Shown: positions 1 to 7,380, numbered from the stretch's first letter. The stretch: DNA of 14,537 nucleotides from DASUPK01 sp963747425 (GCA_963747425.1 CAVVFJ010000006.1:1-14537); one strand, 5' to 3'. Notes: generated by a model not told the origin, from the sequence alone. Program-made: numbers and translations.

Positions 1-1
1 G

Positions 2-685
2 AAGGTCACCGAACCGCTGGAGTCCATGGGCCATTCGGTCGAGACCCTCGATCTGCCCGGCGCCGGCGACGACCACACGCCGCTCGAGGAGATCAACCTC
101 GATCTGTACGCGGAGCGCATCTGCGGGGTGCTCGGCGAGAGCCCCGAGCAGGCCGTTCTGGTCGGGCACAGCATGGGCGGCATGGCCGTCACCCAGGCTG
201 CGTCACGATGCCCCGGTCGCGTCGCGTCGCTGATCTACCTGGCCGCCTTCCTCCCCGCGGAGGGGCAGAGCCTGGTCGGGCTGACGGAGCTTCCCGAGGG
301 AGAGGGCGACCATGTCCAGAAGACGATGGTCGTCTCCGGTGAGCCACCGCTCGCGGAGCTCTCGGAGGAGAACCTGATCACCGCCTTCTACAACCTGACT
401 CCGCCCGAGCTGGGCAGGTGGGCAGCCCGGATGCAGCGGCCGCAGCCGGCGGTTCCGATGCTCGACCCCGCCAGGCTGAGCGAGGGGTACGAGAACATTC
501 CTCGTAACTACATCCACTGCACCCTTGACCAGGCCAACATGCCCGCGCTGCAGCGACGGATGATGAAGGAGCGGGGTGTCGGCACGGTGATCGAGCTCGA
601 AACCGATCACACCCCGCATCTCTCGGCCCCGGAGGAGCTCGTGGACGCAATCGACCAGCTCGCCCGCCAGGAGGTGACCGCATGA
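2..685 (+). CDS. Alpha/beta-hydrolase, N-terminus cut by window edge
   Basis: This is an alpha/beta-hydrolase fold enzyme of the small esterase group (Abhydrolase_6, salicylate-esterase-like). The frame is open from base 2. Alignment with the next gene shows that about 17-20 N-terminal residues, including the oxyanion HG motif, lie upstream of the window, so the ATG at 26 is internal and not the real start. The nucleophile elbow GHSMGG has its serine codon at 170-172. The acid is probably the Asp in CTLDQ, and the catalytic His lies in the DHTPHLS segment near the C-terminus. The stop overlaps the next start (ATGA, 682-685), so the two are probably translationally coupled. It is a close paralogue of its neighbour, sharing blocks such as AAFLPAEGQSLV. 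The family is clear, the substrate unknown; an ester or ring-cleavage product is a guess from context. Confidence 0.9.
   Translation, partial: KVTEPLESMGHSVETLDLPGAGDDHTPLEEINLDLYAERICGVLGESPEQAVLVGHSMGGMAVTQAASRCPGRVASLIYLAAFLPAEGQSLVGLTELPEGEGDHVQKTMVVSGEPPLAELSEENLITAFYNLTPPELGRWAARMQRPQPAVPMLDPARLSEGYENIPRNYIHCTLDQANMPALQRRMMKERGVGTVIELETDHTPHLSAPEELVDAIDQLARQEVTA
669..673 (+). promoter_or_regulatory. Ribosome binding site for second hydrolase
   Basis: GGAGG sits 8 bases before the ATG at 682, inside the end of the upstream hydrolase gene. It supports 682 as the true start and tight coupling of the two paralogues. Confidence 0.65.
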
Positions 686-1413
686 GGTTGGTCCTTGTCC
701 ACGGAGCGTTCGTCGGCAGCTGGATCTGGGAGCCGCTGTCCGAGAGACTCGAGGAGCTCGGCCACACGGTCAAGGCGCCCGACCTGCCCGGCTCCGGCGA
801 TGACCCCACCCCCGCGGCGGAGGTGACCCTGGACGCCTACGCGCAGCGGATCTGCGAGCTGCTCGACGAGAGCGAAGAGCCCGCGATCCTGGTCGCCAAC
901 AGCATGGGCGGCATCGTCGTCTCCGAGGCGGCCGCCCGCCGCCCCGACCGGGTCAGGCGACTCGTATACGTGGCGGCCTTCCTGCCCGCCGACGGCCAGA
1001 GCCTGGTCGACCTGACGGGGCTCCCGGAGGGCGCCGACGACCTCGTGCAGCAGACCGTCGTGGTCTCGGGCGACCCACCGGTGGGAACGCTGCCGCAGTC
1101 CACCTGCGAGGCATCGAATCAGGACTGCACGCGCGAGGTGATGGATTGGGCTGTGGCGAGGACGGGATCCCAGGTCTTCATGCCTCTCACCCAGCCCGTC
1201 TCGCTCAACCGGGAGTTCGAGCGCATTCCCCGCACCTACGTGATCTGCACCAGGGACCGCATCGTCCCGCCGGCGCTCCAGCGCAGGATGGTCCGGGATC
1301 GGAAGGTCACGGACGTCGTCGAGATGGACGCGGGACATCACCCGCAGCTCTCTCGAATCGATGAGCTCGCGGGCGTTCTGCACCGTCGCTCTCGAGAACA
1401 GGTGCCGGCATGA
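682..1413 (+). CDS. Alpha/beta-hydrolase, tandem paralogue of the upstream gene
   Basis: A complete 243-residue alpha/beta-hydrolase. LVHGAF at residues 5-10 is the oxyanion-hole segment. The nucleophile is Ser74 in ANSMGG (72-77), the acid probably Asp192 in CTRDR, and the base His219 in DAGHHPQLS. These fit the triad and the length (about 230-250) of the EstC/SABP2-like group. The usual Gly-His before the serine is Ala-Asn here, whereas the upstream paralogue keeps GHSMGG. This may mean changed specificity or activity. The ATG at 682 is supported by a GGAGG site and overlaps the previous stop. The stop overlaps the VOC start (ATGA, 1410-1413), so all three probably form one operon. Family assignment is firm; the substrate is not known. 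Confidence 0.93.
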   Translation: MRLVLVHGAFVGSWIWEPLSERLEELGHTVKAPDLPGSGDDPTPAAEVTLDAYAQRICELLDESEEPAILVANSMGGIVVSEAAARRPDRVRRLVYVAAFLPADGQSLVDLTGLPEGADDLVQQTVVVSGDPPVGTLPQSTCEASNQDCTREVMDWAVARTGSQVFMPLTQPVSLNREFERIPRTYVICTRDRIVPPALQRRMVRDRKVTDVVEMDAGHHPQLSRIDELAGVLHRRSREQVPA

Positions 1414-1976
1414 GCGCGGGTGCCGTCCGCCCCGCGTCGGGGTTGTTCGCCGACCCGCGGCCGATCGAGACGCTGGGCGACCTGTTCGCCAACGTGTGGC
1501 AGGTCTGTTACGTGACGCCGGACCTCGACCGCGGAATGGAGGAGCTGCGCGAACTCTTGGGGATCGAGAACTCCACCGAGGTGCCGGTCGAGGGAGCGAC
1601 CTTCATGAAGCGCGGCGAAGAGGTCGAGTGGGAGCCGCGAGTCGCGATGGGCGCTCGCGGAGGCCTGATCGTCGAGCTGATCGAGCCGGTCGCCGGCGAG
1701 GTCGAGTTCTACCGGCGGGAGTTGCCACGGGACGGCGGAGTGCTCGGCTTCCACCACCTCGCGATGCTGGTCCCGCTCGGCGATGACTCCTGGGACTCGG
1801 TCCAGAAGCTGCTCGGCGAGAACGACATGTCGTTCGAGTACACCATCCTGATCCCGGACCGGGCTCGGCTCGCCTACGTCGACACGAGGGCCCAGCTCGG
1901 CCACTGGATCGAGCTCTGCCAGCTGCAGAAGGCGGACACGGACTTCTTCAGCGGCCTGATCGCCGACAGCGCCTAG
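1410..1976 (+). CDS. VOC family (glyoxalase/epimerase-fold) protein
   Basis: A 188-residue vicinal-oxygen-chelate protein, closest in look to the Glyoxalase_4/methylmalonyl-CoA-epimerase branch. Two beta-alpha-beta-beta-beta modules are visible. Candidate metal ligands are Gln31 in NVWQVCYV, Glu89 in LIVELIEP, His116 in FHHLAML and Glu168 in GHWIELCQL, which match the usual His/Gln-Glu pattern at the start and end of each module. The family includes epimerases, lyases and extradiol dioxygenases, so the reaction cannot be read directly. Next to two hydrolases, a role on a ring-cleavage product or CoA ester is plausible. The start overlaps the upstream stop; AGGTG just before it is a weak ribosome site. 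The stop is only 2 bp from that of the convergent AACS gene. Confidence 0.85.
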   Translation: MSAGAVRPASGLFADPRPIETLGDLFANVWQVCYVTPDLDRGMEELRELLGIENSTEVPVEGATFMKRGEEVEWEPRVAMGARGGLIVELIEPVAGEVEFYRRELPRDGGVLGFHHLAMLVPLGDDSWDSVQKLLGENDMSFEYTILIPDRARLAYVDTRAQLGHWIELCQLQKADTDFFSGLIADSA

Positions 1977-1978
1977 GC

Positions 1979-3928
1979 CTAAGCGGGCGCTCGCTCGGCG
2001 GCGAATTCCACGAAGGCATCGAGCGCGGCCGGGTCGGCGAGCGCGTCGCGGCTCGCGACCTTCTCGGGCGGATCGCCGAGCAGGATCCGCTTCACGGGAA
2101 GCTCGAGCTTCTTCATCGTCAGGGTCTTCGGAATCGCAGGCACCGCCGCCACCGTGTCCGGGACATGCCGTGGCGAAAGCGTGCCGCGCAGCTCGCCGGC
2201 GATCCGCGAGCGCAGCTCGTCGTCGAGCTCGATGCCATCGGCCAGCACCACGAACAGGATCAGCTCTCCCGGGCCGCCGCCGGGGTCCTCGATGTGGACG
2301 ACGAGGCTCTCCGTCACCTCGTCGAGGCCCTCCACCACCGAGTAGACCTCGCCGGTGCCGAGGCGCACACCGCCGCGGTTGAGCGTCGCGTCGGAGCGGC
2401 CGGTGATCACGCAGCTCCCTCGCTCGGTGAAGATGATCCAGTCGCCGTGGCGCCAGACCCCGGGGAAGTGCTCGAAGTAGGCGGCGCGGTATCGCTCGTC
2501 TCCCGGGTCGTTCCAGAAGCCCACCGGCATCGACGGCATCGGCTGGCGGATCACCAGCTCGCCCAGCTCGCCCACCACAGGCTGCGCGTCCTCGTCGTAG
2601 GCGGCGACGTCGACCGCCAGGCAGCGCCCGGCGATCTCGCCGCGATAGACCGGCTGCATCGGGCTCCCCTGCACCATGCCGGTGCAGACGTCGGTCCCCC
2701 CGCTGCCGACGTTGAGCAGCACGTCCGGGCCGAGCTGCTCGTAGATCCAGTCGAACCCCTCCGGAGGAAGCGGCGAGCCCGCCGCGCAGAACTGCCGGAT
2801 GCTGGACAGGTCCATGTCGCGGAGGTCGACGCCGCCCTTGCGGCAGGCCATCAGGAAGGCGGGCACCCCTCCCATCAGCGTCGGGCGCAGCTCCTCGGCG
2901 AGCCTCCACTGGGCGGAGAGGTCCGGGTACATCGGATTGCCGTCGAGCATCACGATCGAGGCTCGGAGCAGCAGCGTGTTGACGAGCGCCATCCACATCA
3001 TCCAGGCGGTGGTCGTGAACCACATCAGCCTGTCGCCCGGCTGAAGGTCCCAGCTCAGACCCTCGTTCTTGAAGGCCTCGATCAGGATGCCGCCGTGGCG
3101 ATGGACGATCGCCTTCGGCAGTCCGGTGGTCCCCGAGGAGAAGAGCACACAGAGCGGGTGGTCGAAGTCCACCGGGTCGAATTCGAGCGGCCCGGACTCG
3201 GCCATCAGCTGATCCCATTCGGTGGCGTCAGGGAGCTCGTCATCGGGACCCCCCAGGTACGGGAGGTGGACCACGTGTTCGAGCGACGGCAGCGCGGCAC
3301 GGACCTCGGCGACCTCTGCCCGCCGGTCGATCGGCTTCTCGCCGTAGCGGTAGCCGGCGATCGCCAGCAGCAGCTTCGGGTCGAGCTGGCCGAAGCGGTC
3401 GATCACGCTGCGCGGCCCGAACTCCGGCGCGCAGGTCGCCCAGATCGCACCGAGGCTGGCGCTCGCGAGGAAGGCGATCAGCGTCTCGGGGACGTTCGGC
3501 AGATAGGCGACGACGCGGTCCCCGGGGCCGATCCCGAGGCGCTGGAGCCCCGCCCGCGCCCTGGCCACCTGTTCGCGCAGCTCGCCGAAGGTGAGATCGA
3601 AGTCGTCGCGGGTCTGCGATCGGGCGAGCACGGCGACCTCGTCGGTGTCCTCGTCGTTGCCCACCATGTGCTCGGCGTAGTTGAGACGCGAGCCGGTGAA
3701 CCACTCGGCGCCGGGCATCTCGCGGGAGCCGAGCACCCGCTCGTACGGGGTGTGGGCGCGGATCTCGAAGAAGTCCCAGAGCGAGCCCCAGAAGCCCTCC
3801 AGGTCGTCGACCGACCAGCGCCAGAGCTCGTCGAATCCGGCGTGGTCGATCCCCCGGGTCTCGCGCAGCCAGTCGAGGTAGCGCCCAAGCTGGGTGGTCT
3901 CCCGCACGTCGGCGGGGGGAGTCCACAT
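1979..3928 (-). CDS. aacS: Acetoacetyl-CoA synthetase (acetoacetate--CoA ligase)
   Basis: An ANL-superfamily acyl-CoA synthetase of 649 residues that activates acetoacetate with ATP and CoA in the cytosol. The N-terminus (WTPP, then RGIDHAGFDELWRWSV), the SRLNYAEH segment and the length all fit the acetoacetyl-CoA synthetase family rather than acetyl-CoA synthetase. The phosphate-binding loop SSGTTGLPK is at 264-272. GSGGTDVCTG follows in the adenylate region, then GDWIIFTERG. The C-terminal lysine pair is at 606-607 in LTMKKLELPVKR; families usually have SGKK here. The frame is open to a GTG at 3991, but that start would add about 20 unrelated residues and run into the facing gene. AGGAG at 3941-3945 favours GTG 3931 or ATG 3928. 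A related beta-keto acid could be the real substrate. In context it may recapture acetoacetate from ring degradation. Confidence 0.92.
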   Translation of the reverse strand: MWTPPADVRETTQLGRYLDWLRETRGIDHAGFDELWRWSVDDLEGFWGSLWDFFEIRAHTPYERVLGSREMPGAEWFTGSRLNYAEHMVGNDEDTDEVAVLARSQTRDDFDLTFGELREQVARARAGLQRLGIGPGDRVVAYLPNVPETLIAFLASASLGAIWATCAPEFGPRSVIDRFGQLDPKLLLAIAGYRYGEKPIDRRAEVAEVRAALPSLEHVVHLPYLGGPDDELPDATEWDQLMAESGPLEFDPVDFDHPLCVLFSSGTTGLPKAIVHRHGGILIEAFKNEGLSWDLQPGDRLMWFTTTAWMMWMALVNTLLLRASIVMLDGNPMYPDLSAQWRLAEELRPTLMGGVPAFLMACRKGGVDLRDMDLSSIRQFCAAGSPLPPEGFDWIYEQLGPDVLLNVGSGGTDVCTGMVQGSPMQPVYRGEIAGRCLAVDVAAYDEDAQPVVGELGELVIRQPMPSMPVGFWNDPGDERYRAAYFEHFPGVWRHGDWIIFTERGSCVITGRSDATLNRGGVRLGTGEVYSVVEGLDEVTESLVVHIEDPGGGPGELILFVVLADGIELDDELRSRIAGELRGTLSPRHVPDTVAAVPAIPKTLTMKKLELPVKRILLGDPPEKVASRDALADPAALDAFVEFAAERAPA

Positions 3929-3940
3929 CACCGATCCGAT

Positions 3941-3945
3941 CTCCT
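3941..3945 (-). promoter_or_regulatory. Ribosome binding site deciding the AACS start
   Basis: On the minus strand AGGAG lies 9 bases before GTG 3931 and 12 before ATG 3928. It argues against the far upstream GTG at 3991. Confidence 0.55.
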
Positions 3946-3958
3946 GCACCCGGCTCAC

Positions 3959-3990
3959 CCTGACCTGGGATATTGTCAGGTTTTCTGACA
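3959..3990. promoter_or_regulatory. Candidate operator: overlapping CTGAC/GTCAG inverted repeats
   Basis: Between the divergent AACS and dpgC-like genes are three half-sites: CCTGAC (3959-3964), GTCAGG (3975-3980) and CTGACA (3985-3990). The first two form a perfect 6-bp inverted repeat with a 10-bp spacer. The last two form the palindrome TGTCAGGTTTTCTGACA (3974-3990), with 6-bp arms and a 5-bp spacer. This is a likely regulator binding site controlling both genes. Its regulator is not identified, and I cannot assign convincing -35/-10 boxes in this gap. The palindrome covers the putative TTG start of the dpgC-like gene. Confidence 0.55.
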
Positions 3991-5187
3991 CTTAGCCTTC
4001 AGCAGCCGACCGAGTGGACCGACGAGAGGCGGGATCAGTTACTGCGCTCTCACGTCGAGGAGATCTACGACGAGCTCACCGACGGGAGGGCGCGGGCGCT
4101 TCGCGACGACCAGCTGCTCGCCGCCGCAGCGGAGCGCTATCCCGGCCTGGTCCCCAGCGCGGCCGAGATGTCCGCGGAGGGCGAGCGCAGGCTGGCGGAC
4201 AAGGAGGGCCTCGAGATCGCCCAGGGACTCTTCATCTCCCACGTCCTCGCCTCTCCCCGCGCCGGCTCTCATCTGGTCTGGGCGATGCTCCGGCCCACCG
4301 CCGAGGCCCTGGAGCGCATCGACGACTTCCGGGCCACCGGCCTTGCCGACCTCGGCACGGTCGAGGTGCGGCGAGAGGGGAGGGTCGGCCGCCTCGAGCT
4401 CCGCAACCCGCGCCACCTGAACGCCGAGGACGACACCACCCTGTGGGCGACCGAGTGCGCCGTCGACCTGATCCTGCTCGATCCGGAGATCGAGGTCGGC
4501 GTGATGCGCGGCGGCGTGGTCGAGCACCCCCGATACGAGGGATCGCGGATCTTCGGCTCGGGCCTCAACCTGACGAGGCTCTATCTCGGCCAGCTCCCCT
4601 TCATGTTCTTCATCACCCGTGACCTGGGCTACGTCAACAAGATCTACCGCGGGCTCTCCGGGCCCGAGCACCGCCCCGGCGCGCCCGAGGAGACGACCGA
4701 GAAGCTCTGGGTCGCGGCCGCCGAGGTCTATGCGATCGGCGGCGCCTGCCAGCTCCTCCACGTCATGGACCACGTGATCGCCGCGCGCGGTTGCCGGCTC
4801 TTCCTGCCGGCGCGCAAGGAGGGGATCATCCCGGGCGCCTCCCCCCTCCGGCTGCCGCGCTCGGTCGGCGACCGGCTGGCTCGACAGGCGATCATCTCGG
4901 GCCGCGAATTCGAGGCGGGCGTCCCGCCGGCGGAGTTGCTCTGCGACGAGGTCGTCGAGCCCGACGGCGTCGATCAGGCAATCGACGCCCGGACCGAGGC
5001 CCTCACCAGCTCGGGCCTGATCAACGCGGCGGCCAACCGGCGCGCGCTCCGCGTCGGCGAGGAGCCGCTCGACGTCTTCCGGCAGTACATGGCGACATTC
5101 TCGAGGGAGCAGGCCTATTGCCACCTGAGCCCCGCCCTGGTCGAGAATCTCGAGGAGCACTGGAATGCGCACCAGCGCAGCGTCTGA
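3973..5187 (+). CDS. dpgC-like: DpgC-like cofactor-free dioxygenase (crotonase fold)
   Basis: A 404-residue enoyl-CoA hydratase-superfamily protein that I recognise as a homologue of DpgC, (3,5-dihydroxyphenyl)acetyl-CoA 1,2-dioxygenase. DpgC uses O2 without metal or flavin and also breaks the thioester, giving 3,5-dihydroxyphenylglyoxylate. Family hallmarks are the N-terminal helical region (EEIYDELTDGRAR, 29-41; DKEGLEIAQGLFISHVLA, 76-93), LRNPRHLNAEDDTTL (143-157), GSGLNLTRLY (195-204), RDLGYVNKIYRGL (216-228), AIGGACQ (254-260) and LPARKEGIIPGA (278-289). By eye, Glu152, Arg216, Gln260 and Gly256 match the DpgC active-site Glu, Arg, Gln and oxyanion Gly; Ala258 replaces a usual Gly. The start is uncertain: TTG 3973 is the first possible codon after an in-frame stop at 3961, has a poor ribosome site, and no ATG or GTG occurs before residue 66. 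The 3' end overlaps the PaaK gene by 23 bp. Confidence 0.88.
   Translation: MSGFLTLSLQQPTEWTDERRDQLLRSHVEEIYDELTDGRARALRDDQLLAAAAERYPGLVPSAAEMSAEGERRLADKEGLEIAQGLFISHVLASPRAGSHLVWAMLRPTAEALERIDDFRATGLADLGTVEVRREGRVGRLELRNPRHLNAEDDTTLWATECAVDLILLDPEIEVGVMRGGVVEHPRYEGSRIFGSGLNLTRLYLGQLPFMFFITRDLGYVNKIYRGLSGPEHRPGAPEETTEKLWVAAAEVYAIGGACQLLHVMDHVIAARGCRLFLPARKEGIIPGASPLRLPRSVGDRLARQAIISGREFEAGVPPAELLCDEVVEPDGVDQAIDARTEALTSSGLINAAANRRALRVGEEPLDVFRQYMATFSREQAYCHLSPALVENLEEHWNAHQRSV
5152..5157 (+). promoter_or_regulatory. Ribosome binding site for the PaaK-type ligase
   Basis: GAGGAG lies 7 bases before ATG 5165, within the last codons of the dpgC-like gene. It supports an internal start that overlaps the upstream stop. 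Confidence 0.65.
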
Positions 5188-6484
5188 GCAGGCGATCTGG
5201 GACCCGATCGAGACCGGACCGCGTGAGCGACTCCGCGAGCTCCAGCTGGAGCGCCTGCGCGCGACGGTCGCGCGCACCATCGAGGGTCAGGCGCCGTTCG
5301 CGGCGCGCCTCGCGGACGCCGGCATCGGCGATCCGGGAGAGGTCCGCTCCATCGACGACCTCGCCCGGCTTCCCTTCAGTCGCAAGTCGGACCTGCGCGA
5401 GAACTACCCATTCGGCCTGCTGGCGGTCCCGCGAGATCAGGTCGTGCGCGTCCACGCCTCCAGCGGCTCGCACGGCAAGCCGACGGTGGTCGGCTACACC
5501 CGCGCCGACCTCGAGGCGTGGACCGAGGTGATGGCCCGCTGCATGACGATGGCCGGGGTCCGCCCCGGGATGGTCGTCCACAACGCCAACGGCTACGGGC
5601 TCTTCACCGGCGGCCTCGGCTTCCACTACGGCGGCGAGCGGATCGGCGCCACCGTGGTGCCGGCCTCGGGCGGCTTCACGGCCCGCCAGGCGATGCTGCT
5701 CGCCGACCTGGGCGGGCAGGCGCTCTGCGCCACGCCCTCCTACGCCCAGGTGATTGCGCAGGCGATTCGGGACGCCGGGATCGACCCCGGCGACCTCGCC
5801 CTGGAGATCGGCCTGTTCGGCGGCGAGCCCTGGACGGATGAGATGCGCCGCCAGCTCGACGGCGAGCTGGGCATCCAGGCGGTCAGCTTCTACGGCCTCT
5901 CCGAGATGTGCGGGCCCGGCGTCGCCGCGGAGTGCCTCGAAGCGCGCGACGGGCTGCATGTGCAGGAGGACCATTTCCTGGCCGAGGTCGTGGACCCCCA
6001 GACCGGCGAGGGGCTGCCCGAGGGAACCGAGGGAGAGCTCGTCTTCACCGCACTCGCCAAGGAGGCCCAGCCGCTGATCCGCTACCGGACCGGCGACATC
6101 GGGTCCATCAGCGCCGAGCCCTGCGCCTGCGGCCGCACGATGGCCCGGATCACGGCCCTGCGCGGCCGGCTCGACGACATGCTGATCATTCGCGGGGTCA
6201 ACCTCTTTCCCTCGCACGTCGAGACGCTGCTGCTCGGCGTCGAGGAGGTGGGCCCCCACTACCGCCTGATCGTCGAGCGCCCGGCCGAGATGGACGAGGT
6301 GAGCGTCGAATGCGAGCCCGCCTCTCCCGAGATCGATCGCGCCGCCCTCACCGAGCGCCTCGAGGTCCTCCTCCGCGATCACACGGGGATCCGGATCCCC
6401 GTCTCGGTGGTCGAGCCCGGTGTCGTGCCGCGGAGCGAGGGCAAGGCGGTCCGGGTCGTGGACCGCCGTCAGACGAGGCGATAG
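5165..6484 (+). CDS. paaK: Phenylacetate--CoA ligase family protein
   Basis: A 439-residue adenylate-forming CoA ligase of the PaaK type, the usual family length. It joins an arylacetic acid to CoA at the cost of ATP to AMP. The phosphate loop is SSGSHGKP (99-106), with Ser-His where most members have Thr-Thr. Further hallmarks are FYGLSEMCGPGVAAEC, LIRYRTGDIG, the cysteine segment EPCACGRT, GRLDDMLIIRGVNLFPSHVE and the C-terminal lysine in EGKAVRVVDRR. The ATG is set by a good ribosome site and lies inside the end of the dpgC-like gene, so the two are probably co-translated. That pairing is meaningful: this family makes the arylacetyl-CoA class that DpgC consumes. The exact acid (phenylacetate, a dihydroxyphenylacetate or other) cannot be read from sequence. 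No ring-epoxidase paaABCE genes are nearby, so this is probably not the standard phenylacetate pathway. Confidence 0.92.
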   Translation: MRTSAASEQAIWDPIETGPRERLRELQLERLRATVARTIEGQAPFAARLADAGIGDPGEVRSIDDLARLPFSRKSDLRENYPFGLLAVPRDQVVRVHASSGSHGKPTVVGYTRADLEAWTEVMARCMTMAGVRPGMVVHNANGYGLFTGGLGFHYGGERIGATVVPASGGFTARQAMLLADLGGQALCATPSYAQVIAQAIRDAGIDPGDLALEIGLFGGEPWTDEMRRQLDGELGIQAVSFYGLSEMCGPGVAAECLEARDGLHVQEDHFLAEVVDPQTGEGLPEGTEGELVFTALAKEAQPLIRYRTGDIGSISAEPCACGRTMARITALRGRLDDMLIIRGVNLFPSHVETLLLGVEEVGPHYRLIVERPAEMDEVSVECEPASPEIDRAALTERLEVLLRDHTGIRIPVSVVEPGVVPRSEGKAVRVVDRRQTRR

Positions 6485-6486
6485 CC

Positions 6487-7380
6487 CTACGCCGCCGCGG
6501 CCGAGGTGCCGGCGGCCAGCTCCCGGAGCCTCTCCAGGGTGGGCAGCGTGTCGCCCCGGCGCCAGGCGAGGGCGATCCCCATGGTCGGCTCTGGGGAGGC
6601 GAAGCGGCGGTAGACGGCCCCTGGGATGCGCAGGCTGCGCGAGCGCTCGAGCATGATGAAGGAGATCCCCGCCCCCTCGGCGACCGCAGAGACGATCCGC
6701 TCCTCCTCGGGCTCGGTGCGATCGATCGGGCGCCAGGGCGGGTCTCCATAGACCTCGCGGCGCACCTCCCGCCACGCACCGGGGCCATGGCTCTCGGGCC
6801 ACCAGACGAGCGGCTCGTCCCGGAGGTCCTCGGGACGCACGGTGGTCCGCCTCGCCAGCGGGTGATCCTCGGGGAGCACGCAGACCATCGGCTCCCTGCC
6901 CAGGACCAGCTCCTCGAGGGCGGGCTGCTCGAGTGGCGGACGGACGAAGCCCACGTCGATGTCCCCCTCGAGCAGCTGCTCGATGTGGAGCATGGTGTTG
7001 CCGACGCTCAGCTGCAGCTCGACTTCGGGGTACCGCCTGCGGTACTCGGCGACGATCGCGCCGGCGATTCCTCCGGTCAGCGACCGGGTCAGGCTGAGGC
7101 GCAGGCGGCCCCGCTCGCCCGCCCCGGCAGAGCGCGCCTGATCGGCGGCCTGATCGGCCCGGGCGAGCAGCTCACGGGCCTCGGGAAGCAGCGCCTCGCC
7201 GGCGGCCGTGAGGGCGGCGCCCCGGCGATTGCGCTGAAAGAGCTGGACCCCGAGCTCGGCCTCCAGCATCCGGATCTGCTGGCTGACGCTCGGCTGCGCC
7301 AGGTGGAGCCGCTCGGCGGCGCGGCGAAAGTGGAGCTCCTCCGCGACGGCGACGAACGATGAGAGCTGCCGCAACTCCAT
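6487..7380 (-). CDS. LysR-type transcriptional regulator
   Basis: A 297-residue LysR-family regulator. The N-terminal winged helix-turn-helix (residues 1-60) contains FVAVAEELHFRRAAERLHLAQPSVSQQIRMLEAELGVQLFQR split over its usual helices; the C-terminal effector domain (about 90-290) has the periplasmic-binding-protein-like pattern, including DIDVGFVRPP and VAEGAGISFI. I start it at the conserved MELRQL; an ATG three codons upstream (7389) is also possible, and neither has a strong ribosome site. It is divergent from the PEP-synthase-like operon, the classic arrangement for a LysR activator that binds the shared gap and also represses itself. It may also control the dpgC-paaK operon that it faces tail to tail. 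The effector is unknown, probably an aromatic acid or pathway intermediate. Confidence 0.93.
   Translation of the reverse strand: MELRQLSSFVAVAEELHFRRAAERLHLAQPSVSQQIRMLEAELGVQLFQRNRRGAALTAAGEALLPEARELLARADQAADQARSAGAGERGRLRLSLTRSLTGGIAGAIVAEYRRRYPEVELQLSVGNTMLHIEQLLEGDIDVGFVRPPLEQPALEELVLGREPMVCVLPEDHPLARRTTVRPEDLRDEPLVWWPESHGPGAWREVRREVYGDPPWRPIDRTEPEEERIVSAVAEGAGISFIMLERSRSLRIPGAVYRRFASPEPTMGIALAWRRGDTLPTLERLRELAAGTSAAAA

Noticed and set aside
3932..3972. A -35/-10 promoter in the AACS/dpgC-like gap
   Set aside because: Several weak matches exist on both strands, but none combines a good -35, a good -10 and proper spacing.
2165..3988. A 607-codon open frame antisense to the AACS gene
   Set aside because: Its sequence has no recognisable domain and is the expected by-product of GC-rich codon use on the opposite strand of a clearly real gene.
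3973..6484. Part of a glycopeptide antibiotic cluster
   Set aside because: No type III polyketide synthase, nonribosomal peptide synthetase, P450 or hydroxymandelate genes are present.
5165..6484. The standard aerobic phenylacetate (paa) pathway
   Set aside because: No multicomponent epoxidase, ring-opening or beta-oxidation paa genes accompany the ligase in this window.
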